Positions 9,537 to 16,970 of a stretch of DNA of 64,000 bases are shown piece after piece. The DNA comes from Balneola sp. (lineage in GTDB: Bacteria > Bacteroidota > Rhodothermia > Balneolales > Balneolaceae). The notes under the pieces are model-generated. The model was not told the origin of the DNA and ran no database searches. It worked only from the letters and a program-made list of their open reading frames with translations. The position numbers were made by a program, and so were the translations under genes. The stretch's first letter is position 1; each line of letters begins with the position of its first letter. The stretch spans positions 62,001-126,000 of the forward strand of contig JAEPNB010000009.1 in assembly GCA_017643645.1 (NCBI GenBank). The letters are read 5' to 3'.

Positions 9537-10514
9537 ATGAGATTCTATTCTATTATTTTAGTCTGCTTGCCTTTTTTTGTCATTACAAATTGTAATATAA
9601 CCGGCGAAAAACAGAATGATGGTGGCGGTATCTCCCTACCCTCCCCTGTCTACCCACAGGCATATTCTGAGCCTTCGGTAAGCCCCGATGGCAGCAAACT
9701 ACTGTTTGTGCGCAATAAAATTACAAAGATAGATAAAGCAGGAGGCTTTTCTATTGATTCTGACTCTTCCGGTATTTGGATGTCAGATAGTGATGGAAGA
9801 AACATGAAATTACTGCTACAAAGCCAAAATCTTGGAACCCCAAGTTTCTCACCTGACATGAAATGGATCTTATTTGAGGGAGGGGCACAGGTCTATAAGA
9901 TGCCCTTCGCCGAAGATTCAGTCAAAACGGACAGCTTGGTACAATTGACGCCGGAAGGCAGGAACTTCTACCCCGATTGGAGCCCCGATGGAAAGTGGAT
10001 TGTTTATGGTCAGTCAATATGTAATGAAGTTAAAGAATGTGGTATTTGGCTTTTTAACTTAAACTCCAAAAGTGAAAAAAATATTGCAAAATTTGGAAAT
10101 TATCCTGATTGGCATCCTTTGATGAACAATATTCTGTATAGAACGCGTGCTGTACTTCCAAGTGGTCAAGTTATTGGTGATTCTTTGTGGACATACAGTT
10201 TATCTGACTCAACTACTAGCTTTTTAGCTTTCATTGAAGGTGATAACCGCTACCCAAAATACTCTTCCGATGGTAAAACGATTTTGTTTCAATCGAATCA
10301 AGAGATATGGACGATGGAATCCACAGGAGACAACCTAATCCAATTGACCACCGGAGGAGGGGTTCAACCGACATGGACTCCCGTGCATAAAATCATATAT
10401 GTAGATTATAGTTATTCTCGCTTCAGCAAAGACAATGGCACCCTGTGGATGATGAACGCAGATGGTAGCGGGAAACGACAACTGACCTTTAATTACGGAT
10501 TAGAACTGGAATAA
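9537..10514 (+). CDS. TolB-like beta-propeller lipoprotein
   Basis: A 325-residue exported protein with a probable lipidation site at Cys19 (VITNC; Asn at -1 is unusual but tolerated in some lipoproteins). Repeated WD40/TolB blades are visible: SVSPDGSKLLFVRN, SFSPDMKWILFEG, DWSPDGKWIVYG, KYSSDGKTILFQS and TWTPVHKIIYV, each followed by an IWxM-type strand. Such propellers bind proteins or envelope polymers. It is not the TolB of a Tol-Pal operon, because no tol or pal genes are nearby. Its stop is followed at once by an SD-led six-codon frame and a hairpin. Confidence 0.75.
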   Translation: MRFYSIILVCLPFFVITNCNITGEKQNDGGGISLPSPVYPQAYSEPSVSPDGSKLLFVRNKITKIDKAGGFSIDSDSSGIWMSDSDGRNMKLLLQSQNLGTPSFSPDMKWILFEGGAQVYKMPFAEDSVKTDSLVQLTPEGRNFYPDWSPDGKWIVYGQSICNEVKECGIWLFNLNSKSEKNIAKFGNYPDWHPLMNNILYRTRAVLPSGQVIGDSLWTYSLSDSTTSFLAFIEGDNRYPKYSSDGKTILFQSNQEIWTMESTGDNLIQLTTGGGVQPTWTPVHKIIYVDYSYSRFSKDNGTLWMMNADGSGKRQLTFNYGLELE

Positions 10515-10532
10515 CAAAAGGAGGTAAAATAA

Positions 10533-10553
10533 ATGACGCTAAAAACTAAATAA
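10533..10553 (+). other. Possible six-codon leader peptide with strong SD
   Basis: AAAGGAGGT at 10517-10525 lies 7 nt before ATG-ACG-CTA-AAA-ACT-AAA-TAA (MTLKTK). Such a perfect SD is rare in this window. The frame stops 2 nt before a hairpin at 10556-10585 and lies 157 bp before the subtilase start. It could be a leader/attenuator unit or the remnant of a gene start. No codon signature of a specific amino acid stands out. Confidence 0.25.
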
Positions 10554-10555
10554 AA

Positions 10556-10585
10556 ATCCGCATGGTGCGGTAACACCATACGGAT
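10556..10585 (+). terminator. Hairpin upstream of the subtilase gene
   Basis: Two 12-nt arms (10556-10567 and 10574-10585) pair at 11 of 12 positions around a 6-nt loop. No T-run follows, so it is either a weak terminator of the TolB-like gene or part of a leader structure. Confidence 0.4.
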
Positions 10586-10709
10586 CAACTGTAAACACTA
10601 AGATCTGATCTTCTTTCTTTCCGCTAATTGCAGAGAGAAAGAGCACTTTTTGTTTACAGGATTATACTAACAAAAAATCTTGTAACATGACAATGAATGG
10701 AGTTATATC

Positions 10710-13112
10710 ATGAAAAACCGAACTGATTTTAAAAGCTTATCATATATCCTATCTACAATTATATTTCTTTATATAATTAGTATCAGTACGTTTGCGCAAA
10801 ATCGTACTATTCAGAAAGAAATACTGGTTTATATCTCTGCAGATTCGCTGGAACTTCCGGTCGAAAAGCAACGAGTTGAATCTTTTGCTGAGATAAGCTT
10901 TTCTTCTGACCGGCTTAGAGTTGTATTTCAGCAGATTCCTTTTGAAAAAATCAGCAAAACCTTTCCTGAAGCTGATAAAGATGAATTCTTAATGCAAAAT
11001 AAGGATGGAGTAACCATTAAAAAGCCAAACTGGGAAAGAGTGTTTACTATTCAGTTAGCAAATGAGGCTTCCGTTAAACAAGCCGTTGACCGCCTGAAGA
11101 AAGAACCCAGTATTTTATTTGCTGAACCTCACTCCAATATGCAACTTCACACGGATGGCTTATATTCCCAGCAATGGCATCTTAATAATACCGGACAATC
11201 ATTCGGAACTCCTGATGCAGATATTGATGCCCCGGAAGCATGGCAGATATTTACAGGAAGCCCCTCTGTAAAACTTGCCATTATTGATACCGGTGTGGAA
11301 ACAACGCATGATGATCTTACCGGTAAATCTACCGGTGATGCTCCCGAATCATATCCGTATGATGATTATGCTCATGGTACACATGTAGCAGGGATAGCAG
11401 GAGCTAAATTTGGAGGTGGTGATGTAAGAGGTGTAGATAACGGGGTACAGATTTTGTCAGAAAAAGTATTTAGCGGGTATCGATATGATTTCAACATACA
11501 AGAGGATGTAGCTGACTGGGCTGGAGATAATAACGCATACAATAAGATTACCTCTGCTGTCGACAATGGAGCTGATGTGCTTAATCATAGTTATGGAGGT
11601 TCCCAATTTAGCACCATACTTCGATCTGCTTTTGCTTATGCATATAAAATGAATCGTTTATCCGTGGCTGCAATGGGTAACAGTGAAATTGCAAATCCTG
11701 GTCTTATTCTATATCCAGCTGGTTTTGGCCAAGGCGTTGTTGCCGTAGGTAATACAAATCGAAATGATCAGATAAGCGCCTCGAGTAGCACTGGAAACCA
11801 TATTGATGTTGCAGCTCCTGGTTCTTCTATTCTATCTACTTGGAGAAGTAATAATTATAAAACTATTTCAGGTACCTCTATGGCTACCCCTGTTGTTGCT
11901 GGAATTGCAACACTTTTAAAAGGGTATAATTCCAACCTGTACAATGATGATATCGAACACCTTATTCAACTAAGTGCTGATGAAGTTGCTGATATGGCTG
12001 GGCAAGAATTCACTACAGAATACGGCCATGGTCGTGTAAACGCCCATAAAGCCTTGCTAAGGTTGCAAAACCCTTATCAACTTGATCACTATACTACAAC
12101 AGGAGGTAGTATCCATTCCACGGGGGGTTGGTTTGATATGTACTTATATGACGCACCGGGATTAGCTGATAATTATTACAGAGTAAGACGCAGGGAAATT
12201 CGTAAAACCATCAACTTCAACTACATGGATGAAGTACATGTATGGGGAAGGGGCGTTGCTACCGTTGGTTGGGCTAAAGAAGAAAATGTAGGAGGTACAA
12301 AGCGAAATTTTGCAATGGGACAAACCGAGGTGGTACCTGGAACAGTAACCAACACCAGTGCCACTTTAAGAACCTATATTTATGAAGTAAAAAAGTATAA
12401 CTACTTAGGTCAACTTGTTGGCAACTACGGCTGGAGACCGGTTACAGCGGGAAATGTACAGTTCGCATACACTGTACACGGGATACCCGGGATACCTCCC
12501 CCTCCTGCACCAACTAATTTCACGATTACCAATCCCGGGGGTTCTTTCCCAAATTTTACCTGGAATGCTTCAAGCACGGCAACTTCCTATAATATATACC
12601 GAAAATGCTTTAACGGGTATTTTGGAGATTGTACTTCTTCCTATCAAGTACAAGCAACCACCTCTGGAACAAGTTGGACAGATTATTCAGTATCTCAGAA
12701 TTTCCCCGGTCAAGAAGATACGTACAGATATGCTGTAAAAGCATTCAATAGTTCTGGTGGCTCACCATATTCAAATTCGGTAGATGTAGATGGTCAACCA
12801 AGTTTTCAGAAGCAAATTTCAAAACAAACACCGGAATTTTTTGCTTTAAGAGAAAACTTTCCTAATCCATTCAATCCTTCTACTCAACTAAAATTTGAAT
12901 TGCCTGAGGCGGCAGAAGTTTCTATTAAAGTGTATAACATTATGGGGCAGGAAGTCGCAACATTAATTAATGATCAAATGATAGCTGGTTTTCATACAAC
13001 TACCTTCAAAGCAGATAATTTATCCAGCGGAGTGTACATTGCTAGCTTAACTGCTATAGGTTCTTCCGGTGAACAATTTGTTCGTGAAATAAAAATGCAA
13101 TTGATCAAGTAA
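10710..13112 (+). CDS. Secreted subtilisin-like S8 peptidase with C-terminal sorting domain
   Basis: An 800-residue exported serine protease. Residues 1-29 form a signal peptide, about 30-145 a propeptide-like region, and the S8 catalytic domain spans about 150-455 with Asp193 (AIIDTGVE), His222 (AHGTHVAG) and Ser390 (SGTSMATP). A fibronectin type III-like module lies near 595-690 (PPAPTNFTITNP...). The last 80 or so residues (NFPNPFNPST...VYNIMGQEV) form a type A sorting tail of the kind recognised by type IX secretion or a similar export-attachment route. It is probably cell-surface or extracellular and cleaves proteins for nutrition. The convergent hydrolase gene lies 78 bp on, with a hairpin between. 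Confidence 0.92.
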   Translation: MKNRTDFKSLSYILSTIIFLYIISISTFAQNRTIQKEILVYISADSLELPVEKQRVESFAEISFSSDRLRVVFQQIPFEKISKTFPEADKDEFLMQNKDGVTIKKPNWERVFTIQLANEASVKQAVDRLKKEPSILFAEPHSNMQLHTDGLYSQQWHLNNTGQSFGTPDADIDAPEAWQIFTGSPSVKLAIIDTGVETTHDDLTGKSTGDAPESYPYDDYAHGTHVAGIAGAKFGGGDVRGVDNGVQILSEKVFSGYRYDFNIQEDVADWAGDNNAYNKITSAVDNGADVLNHSYGGSQFSTILRSAFAYAYKMNRLSVAAMGNSEIANPGLILYPAGFGQGVVAVGNTNRNDQISASSSTGNHIDVAAPGSSILSTWRSNNYKTISGTSMATPVVAGIATLLKGYNSNLYNDDIEHLIQLSADEVADMAGQEFTTEYGHGRVNAHKALLRLQNPYQLDHYTTTGGSIHSTGGWFDMYLYDAPGLADNYYRVRRREIRKTINFNYMDEVHVWGRGVATVGWAKEENVGGTKRNFAMGQTEVVPGTVTNTSATLRTYIYEVKKYNYLGQLVGNYGWRPVTAGNVQFAYTVHGIPGIPPPPAPTNFTITNPGGSFPNFTWNASSTATSYNIYRKCFNGYFGDCTSSYQVQATTSGTSWTDYSVSQNFPGQEDTYRYAVKAFNSSGGSPYSNSVDVDGQPSFQKQISKQTPEFFALRENFPNPFNPSTQLKFELPEAAEVSIKVYNIMGQEVATLINDQMIAGFHTTTFKADNLSSGVYIASLTAIGSSGEQFVREIKMQLIK

Positions 13113-13141
13113 AAAAATAACTTTTATTACTTGAATTTATC

Positions 13142-13181
13142 ACAAAGGACACGAGTATTTAATTATCTCTGTGTCCTTTGT
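13142..13181. terminator. Hairpin between convergent genes (repeat-like)
   Basis: A perfect 11-bp stem (ACAAAGGACAC at 13142-13152 with its complement at 13171-13181) encloses an 18-nt loop. It lies between the convergent subtilase and hydrolase genes and could stop both. The sequence resembles the CACAAAG/CTCTGTG ends seen at 15673-16005 and 18983-19053, so it may be a member of that repeat group. Confidence 0.5.
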
Positions 13182-13190
13182 AGTTCGTTA

Positions 13191-14066
13191 TTACTTCAAA
13201 TACTGTCGGAACCATGCTCCGGTTAAATCAACTAATTCCTTAAACTGAGGTGGGAAAAATTCCTCTTCAAACGGATGGGAAGCTCCAAATGTATGACCGG
13301 CTTTTGCGATAAGTCTCAACTCTTTTTCTTTTGAACCACATGCTATTTCTAGCTCTTCAGAATTAGATTGAGACACATCTTCATCTTCTCTTCCATGAAT
13401 GAACAAGCTAGGTATTACAAGTTCCTTGACCCTACGGAGTGCTATTAATCGATCAGCATTTTCCTTGGTGTCTTCATACCAGGTCTTATCTACTTTCATG
13501 TCCTGTCCGGTGCGACTGTTTTTATAGATCGTATAGCCTTTATCATTCCAGTCAGATATTTCTTTTTCACTGAAACGATCTAAATAATCCGCGACAGCTG
13601 CCCATGTCACTAAACATTTAACAGATTCATATTCTGCTGCCGCTGTTACAGCAGTATGCCCTCCTCTGGAGTGTCCTACAATTCCGATTGAGTCTGTATT
13701 CAAATTGGAATGTGAATCATCTATTTCACCCGTTTGAAGTGCTCTTATTACAACACCGATCTCGTCAAGATCTTTAGTCAGTGTGGATTTCTGAAACAGA
13801 TCCAATCGCTCATATTCTGTTCGTCCATCACCTATTCCATTGTGAGAAAAGTTAATTGCCAAAACTCCAAAACCATGCCTGGCCATATCTTCACAGGCAT
13901 CCGGGAATGGGCCCCAGTCTTTAAATCCTTTAAAACCATGTAGAAATATAATAACCGGAAAATCTTTTCTCGTGCCACTGATTGGTGAATACAAATCATA
14001 CTTTATAGGGAAATCTTCATCTGTAAGAATTTGTCCCGACGAGATTGATAAGTTATCATATTCCAT
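13191..14066 (-). CDS. Alpha/beta hydrolase, dienelactone-hydrolase/prolyl-oligopeptidase-like
   Basis: A 291-residue cytoplasmic protein with no signal peptide. The oxyanion region FLHGFKGFKDWG, the nucleophile elbow GHSRGGHT (Ser133), the acid region LFIHGREDEDV and the terminal AGHTFGASHPF histidine give a complete catalytic triad. Length and order suit small alpha/beta hydrolases annotated as dienelactone hydrolase-like or BAAT-like. The substrate cannot be told from sequence. The rluB stop lies 9 bp 5' of its start on the same strand, so it may be the last gene of a scpB-rluB-hydrolase transcript. Confidence 0.82.
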   Translation of the reverse strand: MEYDNLSISSGQILTDEDFPIKYDLYSPISGTRKDFPVIIFLHGFKGFKDWGPFPDACEDMARHGFGVLAINFSHNGIGDGRTEYERLDLFQKSTLTKDLDEIGVVIRALQTGEIDDSHSNLNTDSIGIVGHSRGGHTAVTAAAEYESVKCLVTWAAVADYLDRFSEKEISDWNDKGYTIYKNSRTGQDMKVDKTWYEDTKENADRLIALRRVKELVIPSLFIHGREDEDVSQSNSEELEIACGSKEKELRLIAKAGHTFGASHPFEEEFFPPQFKELVDLTGAWFRQYLK

Positions 14067-14075
14067 TACAGCTTG

Positions 14076-14915
14076 TTATTTTTTAAAATCTAAAGTTTCT
14101 AATTTTACGAGCTCACGGATGTTGTTCACTTCTTTTTGTCTTAGGTAGCGCCACCTACCCATTTTAACTCCTTTTAAATTAAGGCCCGCATATTCAATAC
14201 GCTTAAGCTTAGTAACTTCTGTCCCAAAATGTTCCACCATCCTGCGAATAAGCCTGTTTCGCCCCTCAAACACAGAAAGCTGAAAAATTTTCGGAGCATC
14301 CATGAACCGTTTTACATTGTGTCCTTTTGCGTCTCCGTCTTCCAGTGGTATTCCTGTTTTGAACATACTTAACTCCTCATCCGACAAAATTCGTTCCGTC
14401 TCTACTTCGTAAGTCTTTCTGACACTATAACTTGGATGCATTAAACGGTGAGCCAGGTCTCCATCATTCGTTAAAATAAGAAGCCCGGTTGTGTTTCTGT
14501 CTAACCTTCCGACAGGATATACTCTTGCTCCGGTTGCATTTTCAACTTCATCCAAAACGGTATTTCTGCCTTTTTCATCATCCGTTGTTGTGATGGTATT
14601 TTTGGGCTTATTTAAAAGCAGATACACAAATGGTTCAAGCTGAATTTTTTGACCGTTTACCTCAATCACATCCTGACGCCGAACCTTGGTTCCCATTTCG
14701 GTGATCGTTTTACCATTCACTTTCACCAAACCGTCTGTTATATATTGATCAGCTTCTCTTCGGCTACATAATCCTGCGTGTGCGATGAATTTATTGATCC
14801 GAATTTCTTCATCCTGTGAGTAATTCTGATCTACGCGGTTTGGTGAAGTCCCCGATTTTTTCTTTTTCGTGTCTTTTTTCCCTTTGGCCGGTCCTCGTCC
14901 TGACTTCTTATTCAT
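14076..14915 (-). CDS. rluB: 23S rRNA pseudouridine synthase, RsuA/RluB family
   Basis: Isomerises a uridine in rRNA to pseudouridine; RluB members act on helix 80 of 23S rRNA. A basic N-terminal tail (about residues 1-33, rich in Lys/Gly) precedes an S4 RNA-binding domain (INKFIAHAGLCSRREAD). The catalytic domain carries Asp139 in GRLDRNTTGLLILTNDG. The 279-residue length is normal. Its ATG overlaps the scpB stop by one base (TAATG), so the two are translationally coupled. The RluB versus RsuA or RluF choice rests on the common scpB-rluB linkage. Confidence 0.9.
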   Translation of the reverse strand: MNKKSGRGPAKGKKDTKKKKSGTSPNRVDQNYSQDEEIRINKFIAHAGLCSRREADQYITDGLVKVNGKTITEMGTKVRRQDVIEVNGQKIQLEPFVYLLLNKPKNTITTTDDEKGRNTVLDEVENATGARVYPVGRLDRNTTGLLILTNDGDLAHRLMHPSYSVRKTYEVETERILSDEELSMFKTGIPLEDGDAKGHNVKRFMDAPKIFQLSVFEGRNRLIRRMVEHFGTEVTKLKRIEYAGLNLKGVKMGRWRYLRQKEVNNIRELVKLETLDFKK

Positions 14916-15658
14916 TATTCCTCTTCATTTTTTGAGTCATCATCTTTTTCATTTTCTTCATTTTCATAATTATCCTCTTCCACATCTCCCTCTTCGGAGT
15001 CTTCTTTTATTTCGATTGAGCCATCTTCTTCCTCTTCCATGATCATGGATTGCTCCAATAGTAGCTGACGATGCTCTGCCATATCATCATCTTTAAGTAT
15101 TTCTTCAATTTCTCTTGGCTTCGGAAGTTCCTCTACAGAATTGATGCCAAAGTGTCTCAGAAAATGCGAAGTCGTAGTATAAAGGAGTGGTTTCCCCGGA
15201 CTGTCAGATCTTCCGGAAACTTCTATCAGTGCTTTTTCCATTAACTGACGAAGAATATACCCTGAATCTACTCCACGAATTTGATCTACTTCCGGCTTCG
15301 TGATCGGTTGCTTATATGCTACAATGGCGAGACTCTCAATTGCTGATTGAGAAAGCTTACGATAGGCATTTTCATGTTGAAAAATACTCAACCAATAATG
15401 GAATTTTTTCTGAGTTACAAAAGTATAGCCTTTGGCAATACGTTCGATCCTGAAACTTAAACCGTTTTCATCGTATCTGGTGTTCAGCTTATCAACAAAA
15501 TCACTAACTGTATCTTCAGAAATTTCTATTTGTTCTTCATTTTCGACAATGATGGATTTGATTTTCTGCCCCGAAATAGGTTCTTCACTGGCAAAGATCA
15601 GCGCTTCAATAACTGAAGATAACCGTGTTCCATCTACAAATTGATAATCGTTTTTCAT
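14915..15658 (-). CDS. scpB: Segregation and condensation protein ScpB
   Basis: Winged-helix kleisin partner of the SMC-ScpA condensin complex, acting in chromosome segregation. The 247-residue protein has the family start (SVIEALIFASEEPISGQKI) and two winged-helix blocks ending in KPLLYTTTSHFLRHFGI. After about residue 195 comes a strongly acidic, probably disordered tail rich in Glu and Asp, longer than in many ScpBs. No scpA is adjacent in the window. It is the first gene of the scpB-rluB pair. Confidence 0.92.
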   Translation of the reverse strand: MKNDYQFVDGTRLSSVIEALIFASEEPISGQKIKSIIVENEEQIEISEDTVSDFVDKLNTRYDENGLSFRIERIAKGYTFVTQKKFHYWLSIFQHENAYRKLSQSAIESLAIVAYKQPITKPEVDQIRGVDSGYILRQLMEKALIEVSGRSDSPGKPLLYTTTSHFLRHFGINSVEELPKPREIEEILKDDDMAEHRQLLLEQSMIMEEEEDGSIEIKEDSEEGDVEEDNYENEENEKDDDSKNEEE

Positions 15659-16004
15659 TTTATAATTTTTTAAACCACAGAGAGCATAAAGTTATTAAAC
15701 AGTCTAATTAATAATTCGTTTTTATTCCATGTTATTAAATACTTCACATTAAAATTTAATAGCCAGCCTATTCTGAAATTACCCTTCCGATGTAATCAAT
15801 AAAATTGTGAACTTCTACAAAATGCAAAAAAGGACACATCAAACCCTAAATTTCTTGACTGAATTCTAATCTAACTCACTCACCTAACTTTAGGTAACTC
15901 GAAAAGTACTAAGTTTTATGAAAGATTAAGATAAGAGTCCTCCTCCTTTTGAAGGAGGAGACAGAGGAGGTCAAAAAACTGACCTGATTCCTAAACTCTG
16001 TGGT
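15659..16004. repeat. Gene-free interval bounded by 10-bp inverted repeats
   Basis: No convincing gene is seen in this stretch. Perfect inverted arms AACCACAGAG (15673-15682) and CTCTGTGGTT (15996-16005) bound it, giving about 333 bp end to end, with a second nested palindrome at 15935-15971. Similar ends occur at 18983-19053. This is consistent with a decayed or non-autonomous repeat element; the right arm touches the stop of the AstE-like gene. Confidence 0.4.
15935..15971. repeat. CTCCTCC palindromic repeat
   Basis: A 9-bp perfect stem (CTCCTCCTT at 15940-15948 with AAGGAGGAG at 15952-15960) is followed by a further GAGGAGG copy. A degenerate relative with ccctaaatccc...aaaggagactt layout is at 48127-48180. 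It looks like a dispersed palindromic repeat rather than an SD site, since no start codon follows in reach. Confidence 0.5.
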
Positions 16005-16970
16005 TCAACCCAGATCTTTCACAATAAAAAAACCGTCATCTCCCTGTTCCTGATACAGTGGCATTAAGATATACCCTTCAGCCTGTGCTTCAATTCTACC
16101 TAATTTATCATTAGCTAGCCAATCACCTTTTTTAATTTTGTCAAAATTTTTGAAACCCGGTCTCATTACAAAATCATCGTCTTCTTCAATAATATGTTTA
16201 TATATAAACTCTACTTTTTTAGGAAGACCGGCAGTTTGCTGAGCTAAAAATTCATGATATGGTTCATAATCGGGAATATACGAAAGATCCAGACATCCCG
16301 ACGCATTCAGAAGCGCATAGATTCCTGCAGTAGCATTGAACTCCGCACTTTCGCTAAAATGCATCCCTGCTTCAAATGCGAAACCGATATTCCCTGTACT
16401 TTGAATATATTTTAGTGCGGTTCCGTGCAGAGCTTTTTCAATGCCAAAAATCAAAGGCACATTCAATTTACTCAAAATATCTACATTCTTTTTTTCTCTG
16501 GAACTGATAGCAAATAAACCGGTCTCAGCTGAAAATGTGTGCAGATCCGCAAAAATCACAGGCTCTTTTTTTTTCTCATTAAGTATAATAGGATCTATAA
16601 TTTCTAAAACTGCTTTGGTTTCTCTCCGTTCAGCGGTAAGCACTTCATCAAATGGAGTTCTTCTTACCTTGTCTAGGATGGATGTAAACCAAATACGATT
16701 CATATCTTCATCTATGAACCGTTCGCCTTTACTAAGTGCTTCAAGGTTTCCTCTTATACCAATAAAATTGCCACAGAACTTGTCTTCAAGACCTTTGATC
16801 TTTTCGAGCACATGCTCTACTGCCTTTATACTTGTTGGTTCATTGCCATGAACGCCTGCAAGCGCAATAATTGTTGGCCCAGGGTTGTTCCCTTCAAGCT
16901 TCCCGATTATTCGGTCTTTGTATGAAACTGAATTTGTATTCTTTTCTTCTTTTTCAGCCAATATTTCCAA
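16005..16970 (-). CDS. Succinylglutamate desuccinylase/aspartoacylase-family zinc hydrolase
   Basis: M14-like zinc deacylase of 321 residues. The metal site is visible as His41 and Glu44 (GVHGNEPTS) and His144 (DLHTFS); a conserved RGN substrate motif occurs at GIRGNLEAL. The start is TTG at 16970, directly after the upstream gene's TGA and 8 nt behind an AGAAGGA SD; the next Met is too far inside. True AstE works in arginine succinyltransferase catabolism, but no other ast gene is present. Pairing with the GCS2-CBS gene suggests a role on a gamma-glutamyl or N-acyl amino acid substrate (inference). Confidence 0.82.
   Translation of the reverse strand: MEILAEKEEKNTNSVSYKDRIIGKLEGNNPGPTIIALAGVHGNEPTSIKAVEHVLEKIKGLEDKFCGNFIGIRGNLEALSKGERFIDEDMNRIWFTSILDKVRRTPFDEVLTAERRETKAVLEIIDPIILNEKKKEPVIFADLHTFSAETGLFAISSREKKNVDILSKLNVPLIFGIEKALHGTALKYIQSTGNIGFAFEAGMHFSESAEFNATAGIYALLNASGCLDLSYIPDYEPYHEFLAQQTAGLPKKVEFIYKHIIEEDDDFVMRPGFKNFDKIKKGDWLANDKLGRIEAQAEGYILMPLYQEQGDDGFFIVKDLG

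Noticed and set aside
15935-15971. GGAGGAG as a ribosome binding site
   Set aside because: No start codon follows within reach on either strand; the sequence is part of a palindrome.
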